Positions 17,814 to 25,193 of a DNA stretch of 64,000 nt are shown here, in pieces. Made by a program: the position numbers and the translations under genes. The stretch is taken from positions 558,001-622,000 of the forward strand of contig JAWKKV010000001.1 in NCBI GenBank assembly GCA_041393015.1, in the 5' to 3' direction. Under the pieces are notes generated by a model. The model searched no databases. It was given only the letters and a program-made list of their open reading frames with translations, and was not told where the DNA came from. The stretch comes from JAGQYH01 sp041393015. Its GTDB lineage: Bacteria > Bacteroidota > Bacteroidia > Chitinophagales > JADIYW01. How positions within the stretch are numbered: the first letter of the stretch is position 1; every line of letters starts with the position of its first letter.

Positions 17814-18760
17814 ATCGTATTCTTCACCCCAATAATCTCCGCTAAAATACTAATGGCAATTTCAGCCGGTGTTTCGCTTTTTATGGGAACGCCAATGGGG
17901 GAATGCACTTTATCAAGTTTAGATGGACCGATGCCTTCTTCCAACAATTCTTTGAAAAGTTGTTTTACTTTTTCTTTGCTGCCCATCATGCCTAAATATT
18001 TGAATTGATGGTTGATGAGTTGCTTTAAAACAACCTTATCTGTTCGGTAACCAAACGACATTAACACCACATATTTATTGTCGCCATTGGTAATATAATT
18101 TCCAATTGTCTCATAAGAGGTAACATTGATGGTTTCACCAAACTCATTTTGTTCCATGGTGTTTAAGCCTTTCCTATCGTCGTAGATCTTTATTTTAAAA
18201 CCTAATTCATTGGCCAACTTTGATAAGGCTAAGCCTACGTGACCGCCACCGACAATATGCAATTCCGGCATAAAACCAAGATCTTCTTTTACCGACCACT
18301 TTTCGGATTCTATTTTAGATAAAAACTTAGTGGTGTGATGCTGCCCGACTTGAAAATGTATGCCTTTCTCATCTAGGGTTAAAACGCCGTATCTATTTTC
18401 ATTTATGGATTGAATAATAGTATCTAGGATAGGCATCTCCTTTTTCCCAACACTATAAAAGGCAATAGTTTGCTCGCCCGAACAAATCATCCCTGATTTA
18501 TTTTTAGGCACACTAGCTTGGTGAATCTGTTGCTTATAGAATGGTTCAAAATCTGTAGGCAACAATTCTTGCTTACACAACTCTACTAATTTGTGTTCCA
18601 TAAATCCGCCGCCAATAGAACCAAACAATAGCCCAGAACTACTGACACCCATTTTAAATCCTTGACGCCCCGGGCTGCTGCCTTCACTTTGCAATACATA
18701 CATTAAAATGACTTTGTTGTTGGTAGTGAGTTCGTTATGGAGTGTGTTCCAAAAGTTCAT
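17810..18760 (-). CDS. xdhC: XdhC/CoxI-family Moco sulfuration/insertion protein
   Basis: Protects Moco, presents it for sulfuration and inserts it into xanthine dehydrogenase. The N-terminal XdhC domain shows SSPGRQGFKMGV and GSIGGGFMEHKLV. The C-terminal Rossmann domain shows HIVGGGHVGLALSKLA and the closing segment YLGMMGSKEKV with GVPIKSETPAEIAISI. 316 aa. It is the last gene of the minus-strand purine run, 53 bases after the CitE-like gene. CoxI-type paralogues exist, but the XDH context favours XdhC. Confidence 0.9.
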   Translation of the reverse strand: MNFWNTLHNELTTNNKVILMYVLQSEGSSPGRQGFKMGVSSSGLLFGSIGGGFMEHKLVELCKQELLPTDFEPFYKQQIHQASVPKNKSGMICSGEQTIAFYSVGKKEMPILDTIIQSINENRYGVLTLDEKGIHFQVGQHHTTKFLSKIESEKWSVKEDLGFMPELHIVGGGHVGLALSKLANELGFKIKIYDDRKGLNTMEQNEFGETINVTSYETIGNYITNGDNKYVVLMSFGYRTDKVVLKQLINHQFKYLGMMGSKEKVKQLFKELLEEGIGPSKLDKVHSPIGVPIKSETPAEIAISILAEIIGVKNTI

Positions 18761-18777
18761 TTTTAGTTTTTTGTCTT

Positions 18778-18810
18778 GATGAGATCCTTCGCTTTGCTCT
18801 GGATGACAAA
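18778..18810. repeat. Short intergenic hairpin-like repeat
   Basis: GATGAGATCCTTCGC TTTGCTCTGGATGACA wording, a pattern I recognise as dispersed between genes in many Bacteroidota. It forms a short TCC/GGA-based hairpin around TTCGCTTTGCTC. It lies in the gap between the CitE-like gene and xdhC. Confidence 0.4.
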
Positions 18811-18812
18811 AT

Positions 18813-20249
18813 TTAGTTTTTAATCATTCTACCTTTTAAAATATCGGCAAACGATCTGCTTCTAATTTCGGCTTCAGTTAATCCGGTTACCATTATTTCT
18901 TCCATGGATATTGCGCCACAGTTTTCTGCTTTTAAAAAAAAGTTCAATAAGGCTTGCCCGGTTGCTGCATCTTCTGCAATGCCTTCACTTTCTGACATTT
19001 TGGAATTAAAAACATTTTCCAAATAGGCTTTCATTCGCTTCACCGCAGATGGATAACTTTCTAAAAAGAATGCATAAACGGCAGCATACCGCATAGGCAA
19101 TTGTTCTGCATATAAATCCCATCCTTGATAAAATCCATTCCATAAAGAATGTCTAATATTCTTGTATCCTTTTAGCCAAGCGGCATGAACTACCTTCAAG
19201 TTTTCTTCGTACTCTTCTATATTATTTATTTCAGTATGAGGCCCGATAGGAATGGTATTGGTTGCGCCATCTGACAGCCAAATACCGGTGTGCGCTAGCG
19301 CCACTTTTGTCATGTGATGGGCAAAATCGCAAACAGGATGATCCATTTCTTGATAGGCGGCAGTAATCCCACACGAAGCGGTATAATCATAAGTTCCAAA
19401 ATGCATGGCATGACATCTTCCTTTACTTGCTTTGATAAATCGATACAAAGGGTTGGTTCCATCTGCCGCCATGACCGCTTGAGTGGTTTCTACCATCATT
19501 TCCATTTTGATGGTATTGTTAGGTAAGTTATGCTGTTGCTCGAAAATAGATAAGAGATCTGTTAGTGCTTCTACTTGCTCGGGAATCGTTACTTTCGGCA
19601 ACATAATCACAAAATTTTCTGGCAACTTCCCATTTGTATTCGATAACAACTCAGTAAGTACAAGATCAATGGTTCTAATGCTTCGCTCTTTTAACTCTTC
19701 TGTAAAAGCCTTTACCCTTAAACCAATATAATAAGGCAGTTGCTTTAATTTCATGGCTTCGGCTAATTCCTTGCCAACATAAATAGCTATGCGATCTTCT
19801 TCTTCATTTGATTTATTGCCAAAACCATCTTCAAAATCTATCCTGTAATCTTCTACTGATTCATGTTGTAATCTATTCAATACTTTTTGTTGAATCAAGT
19901 AAGTAAAACCATGCGGATGTTTGTTTAACTCCTCGGGAGAAAGTTTTTTTAATTCATCTTCTAGAACTAAAGCTTCATTTTTATTAATGGGTAAACTCTC
20001 ATAATTTTTAAGCTGAAAGGCCCGACCAAATTTTCCGATATCATAAGCGTATGCCATATAGGCTACATAACCTTCGAACTTAAAATTCTTTACCGCATCC
20101 TTATTAAAACGATGCGCTCCTTGATAAACAGTATGAATGGGTTGACGATCTGACCGATCGCCTTTATATATTTGATTGAAGGCTTGGTTAGCCGGTGAAA
20201 GTTTGGAAAGGATGCTTTCTTTATCTTGTTGGTTGATGGTTAGTTTCAC
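18813..20249 (-). CDS. CitE/HpcH-HpaI aldolase-like protein (DUF6986 type)
   Basis: TIM-barrel protein related to citrate-lyase beta subunits, HpcH/HpaI aldolases and malate synthase. Seen in the 478 aa: an acidic motif in EDYRIDFEDGFG, a metal-ligand-like MEMMVETTQAV, and HFGTYDYTASCG, in the order expected for Mg2+ ligands of the CitE superfamily. It is longer than CitE (~300 aa) because of N- and C-terminal additions. Family members are often labelled phosphoenolpyruvate kinase or aldolase without proof. Position between the allantoin genes and xdhC suggests a carbon-carbon reaction on glyoxylate or ureidoglycolate, for example a malate-synthase-like condensation. That is inference. Confidence 0.75.
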   Translation of the reverse strand: MKLTINQQDKESILSKLSPANQAFNQIYKGDRSDRQPIHTVYQGAHRFNKDAVKNFKFEGYVAYMAYAYDIGKFGRAFQLKNYESLPINKNEALVLEDELKKLSPEELNKHPHGFTYLIQQKVLNRLQHESVEDYRIDFEDGFGNKSNEEEDRIAIYVGKELAEAMKLKQLPYYIGLRVKAFTEELKERSIRTIDLVLTELLSNTNGKLPENFVIMLPKVTIPEQVEALTDLLSIFEQQHNLPNNTIKMEMMVETTQAVMAADGTNPLYRFIKASKGRCHAMHFGTYDYTASCGITAAYQEMDHPVCDFAHHMTKVALAHTGIWLSDGATNTIPIGPHTEINNIEEYEENLKVVHAAWLKGYKNIRHSLWNGFYQGWDLYAEQLPMRYAAVYAFFLESYPSAVKRMKAYLENVFNSKMSESEGIAEDAATGQALLNFFLKAENCGAISMEEIMVTGLTEAEIRSRSFADILKGRMIKN

Positions 20250-20542
20250 TGTTTTAATATTTTAAATTAACACTTCCTTTTCTATCTTTTTTCTTGATAA
20301 AAAAGAAACAAAAAATCAAGAAAAATCAATCGCTCCTCGCAATACCCTACGCTCAGCTGCCGTGATTTTTCTAGCCAACGCTTCTTTCGATTTCGTTAAA
20401 TATATAACCTTTACTTTTTCATATCCACCTCAAATTTTCAAAGGTCAATCCAAATCAACACAATTGTTATTAATTATAAGGATCAATCACTTCTTTATAA
20501 CTTTAAGTACTTTAGGCATTTTAAGTACTTATAAACTCTTTT
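20250..20542. other. Intergenic region with inverted repeat in the purine operon
   Basis: 293 bases separating the OHCU/HIU fusion gene from the CitE-like gene. It holds a perfect 11-12 bp inverted repeat (TTTTTTCTTGAT at 20287-20298 against ATCAAGAAAAAT at 20315-20326). After it comes GC-richer text (TCGCTCCTCGCAATACCC, CGCTCAGCTGCCGTGA), a wording that recurs between genes in Bacteroidota. An 86-codon frame on the plus strand across this area runs into the fusion gene and is not believable. The repeat could attenuate the minus-strand transcript. Confidence 0.5.
20501..20531. repeat. Third, inverted copy of the CTTAAA-TGCCTAAA repeat
   Basis: Read on the minus strand, it contains AAGTACTTAAAATGCCTAAAG, close to the core of the tandem units at 3877-3973. 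It lies just past the 3' end of the OHCU/HIU fusion gene. Confidence 0.5.
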
Positions 20543-21409
20543 TTAACTTCCCCGATAAGTCGTATAGCCATAAGGATTCAAGAGTAATGGAATGTGGTAA
20601 TGACTTTCATCCATTACTTTAAATTGGATTTGTACTTCAGGATAAAAACCAACTTGACCGTTTAGTTTATAATATCCATCGGTATCAAACTCCATAATAT
20701 AATTGCCTTTTGACAATCTTTTTCCCGGTGGCAATAAATTGGCAATTCTTCCATCAGCATTGGTGATGCCTAACGCTATTGTTTCCCATTTTTCATGCTG
20801 AAAGGCTTTCATTTTAATCACCATTCCTTGTCCGGGAACGCCGGTGGAAGTATCTAAAACATGTGTGGTAATATGGCTGCTGTTGTCTGCTTTTTCGCTA
20901 ATTGAAGGCATCAGTTTGGTTAAACGAATATGGGTAATCTTGTGCTGCTCTCCCATGGCAATGGCCAATTCTGTCGCAGGGTTGTTTTGGATTCTAATTT
21001 TTATCAATTGCAACATTTCGGCTGCTGATTTTCCGGTAGCGCTGACAATAAAAATATAGCCAAACTTCTTTTCATATTCATCGTTCAACTGAGCTAATTC
21101 ATGGATGACTTCATCATCGGCTTCGGCTACACTTGACTGCTCGTTGCCTGCCCAATCTTTGGTAGCGGCATATTTTGCTTTTAAACTGTTAACGTCACCA
21201 ATTTTGGGATGACCTGTAAAAGCTTCTTTAAAATCCGACTCATTGCATCCTTCATACCAAATCCTAGCCGCACTGAATACAATATCATTTTCTGATCGAA
21301 ATGGTCTTTCCTCTACCATTCTATTGATCCAAGTGGAAGCCACACAGCACTTTTCTAATGCTTGATAAGCGGCTTCTTTTGTTAATTGATTAAAGTCTGA
21401 TAAAGTCAT
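20543..21409 (-). CDS. Fused OHCU decarboxylase / 5-hydroxyisourate hydrolase (allantoin synthase)
   Basis: Converts the unstable product of urate oxidation into S-allantoin in two steps on one chain. Residues 1 to about 165 are OHCU decarboxylase (UraD), with the active-site His in GHPKIGD, the downstream Glu-containing EQSSVAEADDE, and FIVSATGKSA. Residues from about 180 are a transthyretin-like HIU hydrolase (UraH), beginning at THVLDTSTGVPGQG, with HYHIPLLLNP and the conserved C-terminal YRGS. HIU hydrolase acts first although it is the second domain. The same domain order occurs in the plant allantoin synthase TTL. 288 aa, one base from puuD. Confidence 0.93.
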   Translation of the reverse strand: MTLSDFNQLTKEAAYQALEKCCVASTWINRMVEERPFRSENDIVFSAARIWYEGCNESDFKEAFTGHPKIGDVNSLKAKYAATKDWAGNEQSSVAEADDEVIHELAQLNDEYEKKFGYIFIVSATGKSAAEMLQLIKIRIQNNPATELAIAMGEQHKITHIRLTKLMPSISEKADNSSHITTHVLDTSTGVPGQGMVIKMKAFQHEKWETIALGITNADGRIANLLPPGKRLSKGNYIMEFDTDGYYKLNGQVGFYPEVQIQFKVMDESHYHIPLLLNPYGYTTYRGS

Positions 21410-21410
21410 A

Positions 21411-22820
21411 TTATTCTGTTTTAGCCCCCATCAATATCCAACATTCAATCAAGCTTCTTTCTTCTTCGGTGATGTTGGTTTGGTTATTATTAAATGGCAT
21501 GGCTTTACTCACCACAACTTGCTGATAGATGGCATCTTTATGATTGAAAATATCTTCTGCTGTATTAAACATAACACCTTTTGGTGCCACTTTCCAAATA
21601 TCATCTTTGGGTTCATCTGAATGGCAAACTACACATTTATTATTGATGATGGTGGTGATTTCTTGGAAGGTTACATCGTACGTACATTTAGCTTTATCCG
21701 ATTTAGGTGCGGTATAAAAGGCAACAGCAAACAACAGCAAAACAGAAACAGGCATAATGTAGAACGACACCTTTTTTTGCTCCCGTAAATTCATGTAATG
21801 TTTAATACCAGCCAAACCAATCGAAATGGCAATCAACACAATCCATTGTTGCTCGTTGCCAAATGTGGTAGGGAAATGATTGCTAATCATCACAAATAAT
21901 ACCGGAAAAGTAAAGTAGTTGTTGTGGCGCGAACGCATTCCGGCTGCTATAGCATGTCGCGGATTGGGCGGCAATCCTTTTTTTGCAGATGCGACCATTG
22001 CTTTCTGCCCAGGAATAATTACGAAAAATACATTCGCGGCCATGATGGTTCCCAATAAAGCTCCAAAGTGAATATAGGCGGCACGTCCACTAAAAACATG
22101 GGCGTATACCCAAGCAAAACCAATTAAAAACAATCCGCCGATAACCGCAAAAAGCGTGGGCTTTTTAATTAGTTTTTTACATAAAATATCATATACCAAC
22201 CAACCAAAAAAGAGCGAAACAATTCCGAATGCTATGGCTAATCCCGGAGCAATATCCAACACTGCTTGATCAATTAAATAGGACTTTGCATTGAAATAAT
22301 ACACGACAATTAAAAGTGAAAATCCGGTTAACCAAGTAAAATAGGCTTCGTATTTAAACCAGTGTAGATCCTTGGGAATGGTTTTGGGCGCCAGTTTATA
22401 TTTTTCCAAATAGTAAAATCCACCGCCGTGAATCGCCCACAAATTACCGGTTAACTCGTCTCTTAAATTCTCTGTTTTGTTCAATGAATTCTCTAGAAAA
22501 ACGAAATAAAACGAGGCGCCAATCCAAGCAATTCCAAATGTAATATGCATCAATCGAACCGTTAAATTGAGCCAATCTTTTAAATGGCTTTCATAGATGG
22601 TTCCTTTTAATAAAAAGAAAAGGACAGCTACACCGATTAAAGCCATTACAATAATAGCGGTGTAAATTAAATTTTGAACGTATCCAATTCGTTCGATAGA
22701 TCGCTCGTCCGGTTCTTCTTGCTTATTGGCTTCTTCTTTCAGCGATCTCAGCCGATAGGTTAAAATTACTATCGGAATAAACAACAATAACCATGCTCCT
22801 ATTGAAATTCCTGCTGCCAT
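21411..22820 (-). CDS. puuD: Membrane urate hydroxylase PuuD with C-terminal cytochrome c domain
   Basis: Oxidises urate to 5-hydroxyisourate and passes electrons to the respiratory chain, in place of the soluble, oxygen-using uricase. The N-terminal ~370 residues hold eight or nine membrane helices with histidines in RLMHITFGIAWIGAS and NLWAIHGGGFYYLEKYK. The C-terminal domain is a cytochrome c with heme motif C396-V-V-C399-H400 and a probable axial Met at 441 (KAMPFNNNQT). 469 aa, normal for the family. One base overlaps allantoicase. Confidence 0.93.
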   Translation of the reverse strand: MAAGISIGAWLLLFIPIVILTYRLRSLKEEANKQEEPDERSIERIGYVQNLIYTAIIVMALIGVAVLFFLLKGTIYESHLKDWLNLTVRLMHITFGIAWIGASFYFVFLENSLNKTENLRDELTGNLWAIHGGGFYYLEKYKLAPKTIPKDLHWFKYEAYFTWLTGFSLLIVVYYFNAKSYLIDQAVLDIAPGLAIAFGIVSLFFGWLVYDILCKKLIKKPTLFAVIGGLFLIGFAWVYAHVFSGRAAYIHFGALLGTIMAANVFFVIIPGQKAMVASAKKGLPPNPRHAIAAGMRSRHNNYFTFPVLFVMISNHFPTTFGNEQQWIVLIAISIGLAGIKHYMNLREQKKVSFYIMPVSVLLLFAVAFYTAPKSDKAKCTYDVTFQEITTIINNKCVVCHSDEPKDDIWKVAPKGVMFNTAEDIFNHKDAIYQQVVVSKAMPFNNNQTNITEEERSLIECWILMGAKTE

Positions 22821-23815
22821 TAGTCATTTACGATATTACCAAAAAGTCTTAACCTACTCACGCCGCCGTCGGGATAAATTTTCAGCTTTACATGAGTGAC
22901 GACCTCCTTACTTTGCAAAATATATTCGTGTTCTTGATGAGCATTTAAAACACTTTTTTCCAACAGAGGTTGCCAATTGACTTCATTGGCTAAAACTTTA
23001 GTGTCGGCAGTTTCATTACACACTTCAATAGCACAAGAATGAGGATAATTTCCTTTAAAATGATTGGTATCTACAATTGCCTTTTGAATGATTCCCTTGT
23101 GTCCTAATTTTACAATTACCCAATCTACATTATTGGGCGTTCTATTGCGTTTCGTTTCCCAACCATCTCCCATATTTTTGCCTTTAGAGGGCATAATGAG
23201 ATTATTCATCGAACTGAAAAACATATCGTTGCAAGCCAATGCTTTAGCGCCGTTGGTAATTAGGGCCAAATCAATTGTTTGGTCTTGAGTTACAGATGAC
23301 CAATCTTTAAAAACTTCTCCGTATACTCTGAATCTGGCGACTCCACCATCGGGATAAATATGCAATTTAACATGGGTATAAACGTCATCATCATTGATTT
23401 CAAAAAAATGTTGACTGCCCGGATTGAGTGGCGATTTAGGCAATACTTCTTTCCAGCCTAAATCATCGGTATGCGCCCAATCTTGTACGTCCGTTTTTAA
23501 ATTAATGGCCTCTACGGAGGCAAAAGGAGGATGATTGCCTAAAAAATGATTGGTATCAATATCAAATCCTTTGATGACTCCTTGAGCACCTAATGCTAAA
23601 ATACAGTAGTCGTGTCCGGGTGTTCGCTTTCTACGCGATTCCCATCCGTCCATCCATTTTCCTCTATCGGTATATTTATCGGCAATAAAAACGCCTCTTC
23701 CTGCTTTAATTAAATTTTCTTTTTCTGCAAAGAAATCATCGGTAGCATAAATTACTTTACCGCCAATTTTTTCCGATGCAAGATCGATATAATTCAGTAA
23801 TGGGTTGTTAGTCAT
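22820..23815 (-). CDS. alc: Allantoicase
   Basis: Splits allantoate into ureidoglycolate and urea. The protein consists of two homologous beta-sandwich repeats, each with the pattern DGWE(S/T)(R/K)RxRTP, then DTNHF(L/K)GN(H/Y)P, at about residues 55-105 and 225-275. 331 aa is typical. It forms a chain of near-abutting genes with allB and puuD. The urea it releases is the substrate of the urease encoded in this window. Confidence 0.94.
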   Translation of the reverse strand: MTNNPLLNYIDLASEKIGGKVIYATDDFFAEKENLIKAGRGVFIADKYTDRGKWMDGWESRRKRTPGHDYCILALGAQGVIKGFDIDTNHFLGNHPPFASVEAINLKTDVQDWAHTDDLGWKEVLPKSPLNPGSQHFFEINDDDVYTHVKLHIYPDGGVARFRVYGEVFKDWSSVTQDQTIDLALITNGAKALACNDMFFSSMNNLIMPSKGKNMGDGWETKRNRTPNNVDWVIVKLGHKGIIQKAIVDTNHFKGNYPHSCAIEVCNETADTKVLANEVNWQPLLEKSVLNAHQEHEYILQSKEVVTHVKLKIYPDGGVSRLRLFGNIVND

Positions 23816-23819
23816 ATAT

Positions 23820-25190
23820 TTATTTTAAGAGCAGTTTCCCTGCATTTAATTGGTCTAATTTAGCATTTTGCACCACAAACTTTCCATTTACCATGCAATG
23901 CTGTACACTTCCTTTTAATTTTTCACCCACATAAGGACTCGCTTTATGTCGATGGGCAATCATTGCTTCTGAAACGACGAATGATGCCTCATCATTCCAA
24001 ATGGCAAGGTCGGCATCATAGCCTTTTCTAATATATCCTTTCAAATGGTCCAAACCAATAAATTTTGCCGGCTGCGAAGTTAATAATGGAATAAATTCTT
24101 CTATAGTTAAGATTGGATTAGCTGCCCACAATGCCGATAAAGTAAATTGTAATCCGGCAATGCCACCCCACGCTTCAAACAAATTGCCTTCTTCTAACTT
24201 TTTTATTTCAGGTGGTGCAGGCGAATGATCGGACGTTAAAAAATCAATGTGTCCATCCTTCACCGCTTGCCATAATTTTTGATTGTTGGTGCGTTCTCTT
24301 ATCGGTGGCGCGCATTTATAAATGGGCGATGCATTGGGAATGTCTTCGGCATTGAAATAAAGATAATGCGCACAGGTTTCTACCGTTAGTTTATTTGTTT
24401 TTGCTCTTTGCTTTTTAATGATATCCAAAGCATTTGCGGCCGATAAATGAACGATGTGAACCTTACAATTGTATTTCTCTTGTAATTCTATAGCTAACTC
24501 TATCGCATTGATTTCCCAAGATTGAGGTCGTGAGTTTAAATATTCCGTATAATTTTTAGGATCAATAATTGACGGCAGTACTTCTCCTGTTTCTAATTCG
24601 CAGTGCAATAAAAGCGGTACATCGTGTTTGGCTAAAATCGGACAAATACGCTCTAATTGCGCCTTAGTGGTGTTTGGAAATTCATCAATTCCGGAGTGGA
24701 CTAAAAATCCTTTGATTCCAAAAACGCCTGCTTGAATTAAAGGTTCGATGTCGTTATCATTCTCTGGTATCACGCCACCATAAAACCCACAATTGACATG
24801 TAATTTGTCTTTTGCTGCAGCTTGTTTTATTTTAAATGCTTCCACATTAGTAGTTACCGGACTGGCATTCAAAGGCATTTCAAATAAAGTAGTTACGCCT
24901 CCTAAAGCCGCTGCTTTGGTTGCTGTTTCGAAGCCTTCCCATTCGGTTCTTCCGGGTTCGTTGATATGGACATGAACGTCTATGATACCGGGCATGATGA
25001 TGTGGTTTCCATAATCATGAAAAGGTATTTTACTTGAGCCATCAACGTCCTCTTCGAGAGACATTGATGAGGTATTTATCTTTTTTCCTTGATATACCTC
25101 ATAAATAGAAGTGCCTTTTACATGAATTGTGGCTTCAATTAAGGCATCATTTACCCAACATCTTTTGCTATACAATAGATATTCAGCCAT
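23820..25190 (-). CDS. allB: Allantoinase
   Basis: Amidohydrolase that opens allantoin to allantoate. Metal-binding residues are visible as HVHINEPGR (HxH), the probable carbamylated Lys in FGIKGFLVHSG, histidines in LLLHCELE and HIVHLSAA, and the Asp in TSDHSPAPPE. 456 aa. A dihydropyrimidinase or hydantoinase is possible by sequence family, but the position between XDH and allantoicase settles the assignment. Confidence 0.94.
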   Translation of the reverse strand: MAEYLLYSKRCWVNDALIEATIHVKGTSIYEVYQGKKINTSSMSLEEDVDGSSKIPFHDYGNHIIMPGIIDVHVHINEPGRTEWEGFETATKAAALGGVTTLFEMPLNASPVTTNVEAFKIKQAAAKDKLHVNCGFYGGVIPENDNDIEPLIQAGVFGIKGFLVHSGIDEFPNTTKAQLERICPILAKHDVPLLLHCELETGEVLPSIIDPKNYTEYLNSRPQSWEINAIELAIELQEKYNCKVHIVHLSAANALDIIKKQRAKTNKLTVETCAHYLYFNAEDIPNASPIYKCAPPIRERTNNQKLWQAVKDGHIDFLTSDHSPAPPEIKKLEEGNLFEAWGGIAGLQFTLSALWAANPILTIEEFIPLLTSQPAKFIGLDHLKGYIRKGYDADLAIWNDEASFVVSEAMIAHRHKASPYVGEKLKGSVQHCMVNGKFVVQNAKLDQLNAGKLLLK

Positions 25191-25193
25191 ACT

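Noticed and set aside
20362..20622. 86-codon plus-strand frame in the gap of the purine operon
   Set aside because: It runs into the 3' end of the allantoin synthase gene and covers repeat sequence; no recognisable domain.
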